Below, in pieces: positions 1 through 7,819 of a stretch of DNA of 59,014 nucleotides. The first letter of the stretch is position 1, and each line of letters opens with the position of its first letter. Made by a program: the position numbers and the translations under genes. The stretch is from Planctomycetota bacterium (GTDB lineage Bacteria; Planctomycetota; Phycisphaerae; SM23-33), in assembly GCA_012729725.1 (NCBI GenBank), contig JAAYCO010000009.1:1-59014 (forward strand), given 5' to 3'. The notes under the pieces were generated by a model. The model was not told where the DNA came from and ran no database searches. It was given only the letters and a program-made list of their open reading frames with translations.

Positions 1-51
1 CATCGGAACACTGGCGCCGCATTAACCCTATCCACCTTCGCACGCCGGCCG

Positions 52-57
52 TATAAT
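52..57 (+). promoter_or_regulatory. Possible promoter -10 box upstream of prfC
   Basis: A perfect TATAAT hexamer lies at 52-57. The hexamer 17 bases upstream (29-34) matches TTGACA at only three positions, so the -35 is weak. It would give a leader of about 110 bases before prfC. The rest of 1-176 shows no gene and no clear ribosome binding site directly before the prfC start. Confidence 0.35.
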
Positions 58-176
58 CGGTGGAATGAGTGACGTCCACCGTTGTAGGCTTCAGTATCTC
101 GGGGGATGATTCTCAATAATCGTCGCGGCGTTAGTCACGACGGCATTCGGTAACTCGATTTTCAACGGTTTATCCC

Positions 177-1802
177 ATGGAAACAACAAACACGGCAGGA
201 ATATCGCATCACGAAATCGCCAGGCGGCGGACGTTCGCAATCGTCTCGCATCCTGATGCGGGCAAGACCACGCTGACGGAGAAGTTTCTTCTCTACGGCG
301 GGGCCGTCGGGCTTGCTGGGTCGGTCACGGCCAGGAAGAACCAGCGGGCCACCAGTTCCGACTGGATGGAGCTGGAAAAGAAGCGCGGCATCTCGATCAG
401 CTCAACCGTGCTGCAATTCGACTATCGCGGCATGCGGGTGAACCTGCTGGACACGCCCGGCCACAAGGATTTCTCGGAAGACACCTACCGCGTCCTGACC
501 GCGGTGGACGCAGCCATAATGGTCATCGACGCCGGCAAGGGCATCGAAAGCCAGACGCGAAAGCTCTTCGAAGTCTGCCGGCACAGGGGCGTGCCGATAT
601 TCACGTTCATGAACAAGCTCGACCGCCCCACTCTCGACCCGATCGCCCTGGTGGACGAGTTGGAAAACGTGCTTGGCATAGCCGCCTACCCGATGAACTG
701 GCCGCTGGGAACAGGGGTGGACTTCAAGGGCGTGTGGGAACGCGCCACGGGAATGGCGCACATGTACGAGCGAGTCACCGGCGGTGCGTACAGGGCGCCG
801 GTTTCAACTGCGGGCCTGTCGGACCCTGTAGTCCGCGAGGCTCTCAGCGAGCGGGCGTATCGCGCGGTTTGCGAAGAGGTTGAAATGCTCGAAGGCGCGG
901 GCGCGACGTTCGACCGTGCGGAGGTTCTTGCGGGCAGGATGACCCCGGTGTACTTCGGCAGCGCTTTAAACAACTTCGGCGTTCAGTTGCTGTTGGACGG
1001 GTTTCTGGATCTTTCGGCGCCGCCGGGGCCCAAGCGAAGCAGGGGCGGAATGGTGAGGCCGTCTCACAAGCTGTTTTCGGGCTTCGTGTTCAAGATTCAG
1101 GCGAACATGGACCCCCGCCACCGTGACCGGATCGCGTTTGTTCGCGTGGTCTCGGGCAAGTTCGAGCGCGAGATGAACGTGACGCACGCGCAGAGCGGCA
1201 AGTCGATTCGGCTGGCGAACGCGGCCAAGCTTTTCGGCCAGGACCGCCAGACCATCGACGAGGCGTATCCCGGCGACGTTGTCGGCATCGTCGGCAGCGC
1301 CCGCTTCGCAATCGGCGACACGCTGACGGAGGACTCGGGCATCGTCTACGACGAGATTCCGCGATTCGCGCCGGAGTGTTTCGCGTTCATCGAGAACCCC
1401 ACGCCGGCCAATTACAAGCGGTTCCGCGAAGGGCTTGACCAGTTGCTTCAGGAAGGCGTCGTGCAGTGTTACGACCTTGCCGACGCCAGCCGGCGCGTGC
1501 CTCTGCTCGGCGCGGTGGGCCCGTTGCAGTTTGAGATCGTTCAGTACCGCCTGCAAAGCGAATACGGGGCTCAATCGCGGCTGGAACCGGCCCAGTGGAC
1601 CGTCGCGCGGTGGCTCGATCCGTCGGCGAATGCCGATTCGCTGGTCATGCCCACCAGCGCCCGTCTGGCGCTTGACGGCCAGCGAAGGCCCGTCCTGCTC
1701 TTTCCCGATGAATGGAACCTGCGGTACTTCGAGAATCGCAACCCCGGCGTGGGCATCAGCGATCTGCCGTTCCCCGACATGGCGCCGGAGTGCGTGAAGT
1801 AG
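177..1802 (+). CDS. prfC: Peptide chain release factor 3 (RF3)
   Basis: RF3 is a translational GTPase that removes RF1 or RF2 from the ribosome after peptide release, using GTP, in the cytoplasm. The 541-residue length is normal for the family. The G1 loop SHPDAGKTT is at residues 24-32, followed by the G3 motif DTPGHKDF and the G4 motif NKLD. The C-terminal part continues colinearly with the RF3 beta-barrel and C-terminal domains, with no truncation. The ATG at 177 is the only start that keeps the G1 motif at the usual distance. No good Shine-Dalgarno sequence precedes it. The downstream apgM gene has its own likely promoter, so prfC may be transcribed alone. Confidence 0.96.
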   Translation: METTNTAGISHHEIARRRTFAIVSHPDAGKTTLTEKFLLYGGAVGLAGSVTARKNQRATSSDWMELEKKRGISISSTVLQFDYRGMRVNLLDTPGHKDFSEDTYRVLTAVDAAIMVIDAGKGIESQTRKLFEVCRHRGVPIFTFMNKLDRPTLDPIALVDELENVLGIAAYPMNWPLGTGVDFKGVWERATGMAHMYERVTGGAYRAPVSTAGLSDPVVREALSERAYRAVCEEVEMLEGAGATFDRAEVLAGRMTPVYFGSALNNFGVQLLLDGFLDLSAPPGPKRSRGGMVRPSHKLFSGFVFKIQANMDPRHRDRIAFVRVVSGKFEREMNVTHAQSGKSIRLANAAKLFGQDRQTIDEAYPGDVVGIVGSARFAIGDTLTEDSGIVYDEIPRFAPECFAFIENPTPANYKRFREGLDQLLQEGVVQCYDLADASRRVPLLGAVGPLQFEIVQYRLQSEYGAQSRLEPAQWTVARWLDPSANADSLVMPTSARLALDGQRRPVLLFPDEWNLRYFENRNPGVGISDLPFPDMAPECVK

Positions 1803-1806
1803 GCAC

Positions 1807-1835
1807 TTGGTTTGCGGCATCGGCGTTGGTAGACT
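1807..1835 (+). promoter_or_regulatory. Probable sigma-70 promoter of apgM
   Basis: TTGGTT at 1807-1812 and TAGACT at 1830-1835 are separated by 17 bases. The transcript would start near 1842, just ahead of the AAGGAA ribosome binding site used by the gene at 1863. Confidence 0.45.
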
Positions 1836-1862
1836 GATTCACCCCAATAAGAAGGAACAACA

Positions 1863-3077
1863 ATGGAAGATACATACGGCAAACTTATCAGCTCGCTGGC
1901 AATGAAGAACGACAAGCGAATCGTCCTGCTGGTCATGGACGGAGTTGGCGACTGCGATAACGACGGCAAGGGCACTGCTCTCATGCAGGCCCGCACGCCG
2001 AACCTCGACGCTCTGGCGGCGAAGAGCGCCATTGGCCTGCTTACGCCGGTGGCGACGGCGGTTACTCCGGGCAGCGGGCCGGGGCATCTTGGTTTGTTCG
2101 GGTACGATCCGCTGATTTACGAAGTGGGCAGAGGCGTGTTGTCGGCGTTGGGCGTCGAGTTCCCGCTTGAGGACAACGACGTGGCCGCCCGCCTGAACTT
2201 CTGCACGGTGGACAAATCCGGCAACGTGATCGACCGTCGCGCAGGGCGAATTCCCGACAGCGAAAACCGCCGCATTCTTGCGAAGATAAAGGCGGCCCTC
2301 AAGCCGCCGGCCGGGGTTGAGGTGTTCTTCGAAACCGAGGCCGAGCACCGCGCGGTGCTTGTGCTCCGCGGCGAGGGTCTGGACGATTGCATCGGCGACA
2401 CCGATTCGCAGCAGGTCAACGTGCCGACGCTTGACCCCGCCCGCGCGCCATACGACAAGTCAAAAACCGCCAAAATGGTGCGCGACATCATCGCGCAGGT
2501 GGCGAAGATTCTGGCGGATGAGCCGAAGGCGAACATGATTCTCGCCCGCGGTTTCGCCAAGCACCCCGACTGGCCCAAGTTCGCCGACAGGTACAAGGTT
2601 AACCCGGCCGCGGTCGCCGGATACCCCATGTACCGCGGCGTTGCAAGGCTGGTTGGCATTCCCGTTGTCGCCCAGCCGACGACGGCAAAGGATGTCTGCG
2701 CCGAGACAGTCAAAGCGGCCAGGGATCACACCTTTGTTTTCTCGCACTTCAAGTACACCGACAAGACCGGCGAAGACGGCGACCTTGCCGGAAAAATTGC
2801 GAGAATTGAAGAAATGGACGCCGCCCTGCCCACCCTGCTTGCCCAGAAGCCCGACGTGCTGATCATCACCGGCGACCATTCAACGCCGCCCAGCATGAAG
2901 TCGCACAGTTGGCATCCGGTTCCGGTGCTCATGAGCGCCCCGCACATTCGCGGCTGCGGGCCCAAAACCTTCGATGAAATCGCCTGCCGTAGCGGTGAAA
3001 TCGGCACGATTCCGTCAAAGGAACTGATGGCCCTGGCCATGGCTCACGCCGGAAAACTGGAGAAGTTCGGAGCGTAA
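1863..3077 (+). CDS. apgM: 2,3-bisphosphoglycerate-independent phosphoglycerate mutase, archaeal type
   Basis: This enzyme interconverts 3-phosphoglycerate and 2-phosphoglycerate in glycolysis without a bisphosphoglycerate cofactor. It belongs to the alkaline phosphatase superfamily and binds two metals. The 404 residues fit the ApgM subfamily (about 400) rather than GpmI (about 510). The first metal-binding Asp is in LLVMDGVGD near residue 22. The phosphorylated-Ser region is in PGSGPGHLGLFGYDP. A C-terminal metal site appears in TGDHSTPPSMKSHSWHP. AAGGAA lies just before the ATG. It ends 11 bases from the convergent phosphatase gene. A glycolytic partner, pfkA, lies elsewhere in the window. 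Confidence 0.93.
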   Translation: MEDTYGKLISSLAMKNDKRIVLLVMDGVGDCDNDGKGTALMQARTPNLDALAAKSAIGLLTPVATAVTPGSGPGHLGLFGYDPLIYEVGRGVLSALGVEFPLEDNDVAARLNFCTVDKSGNVIDRRAGRIPDSENRRILAKIKAALKPPAGVEVFFETEAEHRAVLVLRGEGLDDCIGDTDSQQVNVPTLDPARAPYDKSKTAKMVRDIIAQVAKILADEPKANMILARGFAKHPDWPKFADRYKVNPAAVAGYPMYRGVARLVGIPVVAQPTTAKDVCAETVKAARDHTFVFSHFKYTDKTGEDGDLAGKIARIEEMDAALPTLLAQKPDVLIITGDHSTPPSMKSHSWHPVPVLMSAPHIRGCGPKTFDEIACRSGEIGTIPSKELMALAMAHAGKLEKFGA

Positions 3078-3088
3078 GGCGCTGCCGG

Positions 3089-4342
3089 TCAGTTATTCCG
3101 CTTGATCACGACAATCGTCAGGTCGTCCGCCTGTTTGGGCGAGACGGCGAACTGCGCAACGGCGTTGTGCAGGTTGGCGATCATCTCGCTTGCGCCAAGG
3201 TTGCGATCGCGGCGCAGGCTTTCCATCATGCGGTCAAGTCCGAACGGTTCGCCGGCGGGATTGACCGCCTCGAAGAACCCGTCAGTGGCGATAACCACGA
3301 AGTCGCCGTTTTGGAGGGAATGATGCACTACTTCATCGTATTTCATGCCGCCCATCACGCCCAGGGGCAGAGCGGTTGCCGACGCCTGCGAGAAGGAATC
3401 GTTTCTGGCGTCGTAGAACAGCATCGGCCCGTGGCCGGCGGAGGCATAGTCGATGCGCGATTCGGCGCCGTCGAGCATGCCGAAAAAGCAGGTGACGAAG
3501 CGGGCGTCGTTAAGGTCGTCGCTGAGCAGATCGTTGGCGGTCTGGAGCGTTTGCTCAAGGCCAACGCCCAGGCTGCACACGGCCCGAAGCATGGCTCGTG
3601 TCTGGGCGATGACCAGCGCCGGGCCGATTCCATGGCCGCTGGCGTCGGCGACGATCACCATCCAGCGTCCGTCGTCGAGTTGCATGAAGTCGAACACGTC
3701 GCCGCCGGTTTCATCGGCGGGCGAGGTGAAACCCGCGATGTCAAACCCGTCAATCGACGGCATGCGCGAAGGCAGCAGGCCCTGCTGGATTTCACGGGCG
3801 ATGCCCATGTCGCGCTCCATCTGCTGCTTTCTGACGTAATGATCTATGAGGATTGCTCTTTGCAACACCACTCCCGCCTGCGCGGCCAGGGTTTCGCCAA
3901 GCCAGACATCCTCGTCGTCGAAAGGCCCGCCGCGACGGTTAAGCACCTGAAGCACTCCGACGAGTTCGCCCTCGTGGTCTCGCAGAGGCAGGGAAAGGAT
4001 GTTCCGCGTGCGAAAGCCGGTCTTGCGATCAACTTCGGGATTGAACCGCGAATCGGCGTATGCGTCGGGCACGTTGATGGTGGCGTTGTTCAAGACGGTC
4101 GCGCCGGCGATGCCGCGATCGGCAGGGGCGCGTATTTCGCCCTCGCCCGCGGCGATTCTGCTGTAGAGCTCGTTGGCGGGCTTGTCGTAAATGAAAACCG
4201 TCGCCCGCTCCGAGTCGAGCAGTTCCATGCCGCGGCGGACGATCAGTCCAAGCAGGCTTTCAAGATCGACGCTCGCGCCAAGTGCTCGGGATATTTCCAG
4301 CACCTTCAGCAGGCTGGCAGTCTTGCCGCGTGAGGTCTTCAC
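3089..4342 (-). CDS. GAF domain / PP2C-type (SpoIIE/RsbU family) serine phosphatase
   Basis: A 417-residue protein with a GAF sensor domain at about residues 20-165 and a SpoIIE/RsbU-type PP2C phosphatase domain from about 190 to the end. The metal-binding acidic residues of the fold are present in ETGGDVFD, VADASGHG, ATDGFFE and QADDLTIV. Related proteins dephosphorylate anti-anti-sigma factors in partner-switching pathways. No anti-anti-sigma gene is seen here, so the substrate is unknown. Its ATG overlaps the stop of the LarA-like gene by four bases (4339-4342), making it the last gene of a translationally coupled three-gene operon. The link between a Ser phosphatase and a racemase is unexplained. 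Confidence 0.9.
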   Translation of the reverse strand: MKTSRGKTASLLKVLEISRALGASVDLESLLGLIVRRGMELLDSERATVFIYDKPANELYSRIAAGEGEIRAPADRGIAGATVLNNATINVPDAYADSRFNPEVDRKTGFRTRNILSLPLRDHEGELVGVLQVLNRRGGPFDDEDVWLGETLAAQAGVVLQRAILIDHYVRKQQMERDMGIAREIQQGLLPSRMPSIDGFDIAGFTSPADETGGDVFDFMQLDDGRWMVIVADASGHGIGPALVIAQTRAMLRAVCSLGVGLEQTLQTANDLLSDDLNDARFVTCFFGMLDGAESRIDYASAGHGPMLFYDARNDSFSQASATALPLGVMGGMKYDEVVHHSLQNGDFVVIATDGFFEAVNPAGEPFGLDRMMESLRRDRNLGASEMIANLHNAVAQFAVSPKQADDLTIVVIKRNN

Positions 4343-5676
4343 GATTTGCCCCGATTACCCGGCACGGGATAAACCGCGCCGCCGGAAGGAAAGACCACAA
4401 CCTTTTGCGGCCCGGCGCCGAGCAGTTGGGCAGCCGCCTCGAAGGCGTCGTCAACGTTGGCGAAAATGGGAAGCCCCGGGAACTGCACGCCCGCCTTATG
4501 AAGCGCGGGGCTGACCATGAGAATCCAGTTTCTGTGCAGCGCCCCTGCTGCAAGGCGAACGAAGAAGCCGGCGTCGCCCGGCAGCGATGGAACGGCTCGC
4601 ATCAGCACCGAAGGCAGCACTCCGGGACCGAACCAATGAAGAATTCTTCTGACCCATTTCATGCTCAACGGTATGCGCGGAATTTTCATGCCTTCGCTCA
4701 GCGCCTCGCATCGGGCAAGACAGATGACAACACCGTTGGGCCTGGCCGCCCACAACGTGTTGGGTATGCTTTTGAACGACTGCCAAAGATCGTAGTCGCG
4801 GGGGTGAGCGTTGGTGACAAGCACGTCGGCGGGTTCGTTTACAAGAACGCCGCACGCAACGGCGCACTGCTTGGCGATCATGCGCTGCGTAGGCAGCGGC
4901 TCGCCCGCGGCGACGGATGTCGGCAGATCGGCCTCGTCGAGCAGGTATTGCACGGCGAAGCTTGCGCCGCAATTGGCGTCGATCATCGCCCCTGCCCTGT
5001 CGATGGCGCGGCGCATCACGTTGCCTTCGCCGTCCGAGCCGACAAGTTGGCTGAACGACCTGCCAAGCCCCAGGCGGTGAAGTTGCATGATAGTCTGCCG
5101 CGAGGCCGCCCCAGGAAGAAGCATCTTATATCCGCCGCCGAAGCCCGCCTGAAGATGCGGGCTGACCGACGAGACGATTATCCGCAGATCGGCGCCGGCG
5201 ACGCCGCGATCGATGCGAACGTCCATGCCGCCGACAGCGCCAACGCTGACGAAGGAGTTTTCCTCATGCCACGGATTGCACCGCCACGCAAGTTTCGAAG
5301 CCTCCGGCCCGAGTTTCTCGCGGGCCTGCCCCGCGTCGAGCGGCGGATGCATGCCGGTGGCGAAGAATATCTCGATTCTTTCACGGGGAAAGCCCGCGTG
5401 ATCGATTTCGCGCAGGATGATGGGCAGAATCTGATCCAGCGGGCTGTGCCGGGTAAGGTCTTCAACAACGATGACCACCCTTCCGCCCCTGCGTGCGGCG
5501 AGCAGTTTTTCGAGGGAAAGTCCGGCCACGGGTTGGGCTATTGCACCAGCTACCCTTTCGGGCCATTGCGGCCCCGCCGGGCGCAGGTGCGAACTTGCCA
5601 CCTGGTGCAGAGTCCAGCTTTCGGGCAGCGTCAGCGCCAGTTCGCCGTCGCCCCATGGTACGCAGATGCCGGGCAT
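4339..5676 (-). CDS. LarA-family nickel-pincer racemase (lactate racemase-like)
   Basis: A 445-residue member of the LarA family, whose founding member racemises lactate with a covalently bound nickel-pincer nucleotide. Every key residue of the Lactobacillus plantarum enzyme has a counterpart: Asp73 and Arg76 (in VEDLTRHS), His110 (ATGMH), His174 (SPHLQAG), Lys184 (GGGYK, the cofactor-attachment Lys) and His200 (nickel ligand). His174, Lys184 and His200 even carry the same numbers. It is therefore probably active, but LarA relatives use several hydroxyacids, so the substrate is open. Its start overlaps the upstream methyltransferase stop (TGATG) and its stop overlaps the phosphatase start (ATGA). 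The nickel-insertion gene larC is at 52.7 kb. larB and larE are not in the window. Confidence 0.88.
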   Translation of the reverse strand: MPGICVPWGDGELALTLPESWTLHQVASSHLRPAGPQWPERVAGAIAQPVAGLSLEKLLAARRGGRVVIVVEDLTRHSPLDQILPIILREIDHAGFPRERIEIFFATGMHPPLDAGQAREKLGPEASKLAWRCNPWHEENSFVSVGAVGGMDVRIDRGVAGADLRIIVSSVSPHLQAGFGGGYKMLLPGAASRQTIMQLHRLGLGRSFSQLVGSDGEGNVMRRAIDRAGAMIDANCGASFAVQYLLDEADLPTSVAAGEPLPTQRMIAKQCAVACGVLVNEPADVLVTNAHPRDYDLWQSFKSIPNTLWAARPNGVVICLARCEALSEGMKIPRIPLSMKWVRRILHWFGPGVLPSVLMRAVPSLPGDAGFFVRLAAGALHRNWILMVSPALHKAGVQFPGLPIFANVDDAFEAAAQLLGAGPQKVVVFPSGGAVYPVPGNRGKS

Positions 5677-6515
5677 CAGTTGTCTTTCACCTTTCGCCCC
5701 ACGATAACATGGTAAACACCCAGCGGTTCGGCCTGCACGGTGAAGTGTCCGAAACCATACTTCGACATCAGCGACTGCAATTGCTCGCCGTCGCGGTAAA
5801 GCATGTGAAGCCCGAACACCCTGCGAAAGAATCTGTCAGTACCGTGTTCAGGCGAAAGGCTGTTCATCACAATCGCCGAACCGGCGGGCATAACGCCGGA
5901 CACCGCCGAGAGTATCGACGACAACTGCTCGTCGCTGAGATACTCGCATATACCGATCATTTTCACCAGGTCGGGCGGGTTTTCAAGCATGCTTCCAACA
6001 TCACGAACGTCGGCCTGAATGAATCGCACGCGACCGTCGAGCCCTTCGTCGATCGCCGCTTGCCTGCCGAACTCGAACGCCTCGGCGCTGATGTCCACAA
6101 GCGTGGCGACGCTGGGGTTCTTGGCCCGCAACATGGCGTCCATGATAATCCTGCCCGGACCCGCCCCCAGGCCAAGCACGTGCACCGGTTGGCGGGCGGA
6201 CGATTCGATCAGCTCGGCGATTATCCTGCCCGCCAGGCGACGGCGATTGCGAAGCGCCATCGGCATTGTCCCGCCGCCGACGAGTATCTTGTCGGCGATC
6301 TGCCGGCATTTGCCGTTGTAGCTGATAACCATGCTTCGCCAGCCGCCGGGGTCTTTCCAATTCGCCGCCGCCAGTTCGCTTTTGCCGAACCGCAACAGCG
6401 CCTTGACCAACCCTGCCGGAACGTAATTCGCCGCGGGGTTGAGAATTACCTTCTTGACCATCCTGCGAACAGGCCCAAGACGCTCAAACTGCAAATCATC
6501 CATGGCTGGATTCAT
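5676..6515 (-). CDS. Class I SAM-dependent methyltransferase
   Basis: This encodes about 279 residues with a Rossmann-type SAM-binding domain. Motif I is VHVLGLGAGPGRI, an acidic ribose-binding residue follows in TLVDIS, and motif II/III is FIQADVRDV. The substrate cannot be told. A longer reading from 6566 is possible, but a TATACT -10 box on the minus strand at 6534-6539 lies inside that extension, and GGAG precedes the ATG at 6515, so 6515 is preferred. It is the first gene of an operon with the LarA-like racemase and a GAF-PP2C phosphatase. Its stop codon shares a base with the racemase start. Confidence 0.82.
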   Translation of the reverse strand: MNPAMDDLQFERLGPVRRMVKKVILNPAANYVPAGLVKALLRFGKSELAAANWKDPGGWRSMVISYNGKCRQIADKILVGGGTMPMALRNRRRLAGRIIAELIESSARQPVHVLGLGAGPGRIIMDAMLRAKNPSVATLVDISAEAFEFGRQAAIDEGLDGRVRFIQADVRDVGSMLENPPDLVKMIGICEYLSDEQLSSILSAVSGVMPAGSAIVMNSLSPEHGTDRFFRRVFGLHMLYRDGEQLQSLMSKYGFGHFTVQAEPLGVYHVIVGRKVKDN

Positions 6516-6533
6516 CCAAAACTCCAGCCTCGT

Positions 6534-6539
6534 AGTATA
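6534..6539 (-). promoter_or_regulatory. Possible -10 box of the methyltransferase-LarA operon
   Basis: TATACT reads on the minus strand at 6539-6534. The start site would fall near 6527, giving a leader of about 12 bases with GGAG. The -35 region is poor. It is used here mainly to choose the 6515 start. Confidence 0.35.
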
Positions 6540-6677
6540 CGGACTAGTGCTGCCGCATGCCATCATGTCATGTTCTTAACGTACGCCATGGGGGCTAAAG
6601 TTTTGCCGCCCGCGGGGCCGATACAATGGCATAGATCAGGGTTACTCCTTCAATCCGTGGTTTCTGAAGGCGACAAG

Positions 6678-7130
6678 ATGAATAAACGACAGTTGATCGA
6701 CGAAATAGTTTCACTGAACAATACCGCTCGCCCGGCCTTCCTGGCGACTTTTGAAGAAGACCAGCTCAACGATTACCTCAGGCAGCTTAACAGGATTCGC
6801 CAGCCCAGGCTCACGGGCGATTCCTCCCGCTTCGCACGATATTTCCAGCCCGCGGGCGCCGTTGCGGCGCCGGCGCAGGACCAGCCGGCCCTTGAGATAG
6901 TGCAGCAATCGGACCAGGAGCTTCTTGCTGAAAGAACCGCCCTTCTGGCCCCCGTTGAGGCAAGCACCGTCGAATACGAAGATGAACCGATTGTCCTGGA
7001 CGAAACCGAAAGCGCGGCGGGCGACGACTGCCGCGACACGCGATGGAGAACCGGACCCGTCCAGGAACCCGCCCCCCACCACGCCGCCCAGGACGACGAG
7101 TGGCCCCAGGGCGAGCAGCGGCTTTTCTGA
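6678..7130 (+). CDS. Small conserved-looking hypothetical protein
   Basis: A 150-residue protein of unknown function. The first 45 residues are polar and helix-prone, beginning MNKRQLIDEIV, and resemble short Planctomycete proteins I recall without a named family. The middle is rich in Ala, Pro and Glu. The last 40 residues are rich in Arg, Pro and His and look compositionally different. A base change near 7010-7020 could switch to another open frame that runs to about 7218, so the annotated C-terminus may be shifted. No membrane segment is seen. A terminator hairpin overlaps its stop codon. Confidence 0.55.
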   Translation: MNKRQLIDEIVSLNNTARPAFLATFEEDQLNDYLRQLNRIRQPRLTGDSSRFARYFQPAGAVAAPAQDQPALEIVQQSDQELLAERTALLAPVEASTVEYEDEPIVLDETESAAGDDCRDTRWRTGPVQEPAPHHAAQDDEWPQGEQRLF

Positions 7131-7148
7131 TCGCCGCTCAGTTTTTTT
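7117..7148 (+). terminator. Rho-independent terminator after the small hypothetical gene
   Basis: A six-base-pair stem (7117-7122 with 7133-7138) is followed by a run of seven T at 7142-7148. The hairpin includes the stop codon of the upstream gene. Confidence 0.6.
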
Positions 7149-7168
7149 GCCGTTGGGGCCAAACTGCC

Positions 7169-7196
7169 TTGACAGCATCAGGGTAGAATATATACT
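7169..7196 (+). promoter_or_regulatory. Sigma-70 promoter of tRNA-Asp
   Basis: A perfect TTGACA at 7169-7174 and TATACT at 7191-7196 are separated by 16 bases. Transcription would begin near 7203, 14 bases before the mature tRNA. Confidence 0.7.
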
Positions 7197-7216
7197 GCTT
7201 TGCTCGTTCGTGAGCT

Positions 7217-7290
<74 letters not shown>

Positions 7291-7298
7291 ATAAAAGC

Positions 7299-7340
7299 AA
7301 CAGGGCCGGGATGGCATTCATCCCCGGCCCTGTTTGTTTC
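7299..7340 (+). terminator. Terminator of tRNA-Asp
   Basis: A 12-base-pair perfect GC-rich stem (7299-7310 with 7323-7334) is followed by a T-rich stretch. It lies 8 bases after the tRNA and also faces the 3' end of the minus-strand gene at 7358, so it may work in both directions. Confidence 0.8.
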
Positions 7341-7357
7341 CGCACTCCGTTATTCCG

Positions 7358-7735
7358 TCATTTGATCCTGATGTTGATCGTAATTCCACCGCCGGTATAG
7401 CCTCTTGTGGTAACCACCCTGCCCGCCGGGCGATACGGCAGCACCGTCACGCGGGGGGCATTGTAGTAAGGAGCGGCGTAGTAGACGGTTCCCGGCCTGG
7501 CGTAATAGACCGGCTGGACAACTGTGACGCAGCAGTTCCTGCCGCACCTGTCATGGCGGCCGCGATCGTGATCGCGATGCCGATCATCATCGCGCCGGCG
7601 TTCGCCGTGACGATCGTTGCGGTCTCGTCTGTCGCCGCGATGGTCACGAGCCTGCGCTTCGTTGGCCAGGGCGCCCACCACAACCGCCACCGCCAGGAAA
7701 CCCAGAATCTTGCATGCCGGTCTCATTCGCATCAT
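7358..7735 (-). CDS. Small secreted Arg/Asp/His-rich protein
   Basis: A 125-residue protein with an N-terminal signal peptide (hydrophobic core about residues 9-24, cleavage probably after a small residue near ANEAQA). A highly charged stretch of Arg, Asp and His follows at about 30-65, then a Tyr/Pro/Val-rich tail ending in short beta-prone segments. It contains a few Cys around CGRNCC. No family is recognised. The charged repeat suggests binding to metal or a polyanion, but that is a guess. A good AAGGAGA lies before the ATG at 7735. The gene stands alone between a tRNA and mtaB. Confidence 0.7.
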   Translation of the reverse strand: MMRMRPACKILGFLAVAVVVGALANEAQARDHRGDRRDRNDRHGERRRDDDRHRDHDRGRHDRCGRNCCVTVVQPVYYARPGTVYYAAPYYNAPRVTVLPYRPAGRVVTTRGYTGGGITINIRIK

Positions 7736-7819
7736 TTTAGTTCTCCTTACTCAGGTGTCTTGAATCGCCACGTCTGAGTAGACATCCACGGTTGCGAAAG
7801 GTTTGCGGCCTCGATGTTT

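Noticed and set aside
5493-6677. Long plus-strand frame upstream of the small gene at 6678
   Set aside because: It is antisense to the methyltransferase gene; only the part from the ATG at 6678 has protein-like composition and lies outside other genes.
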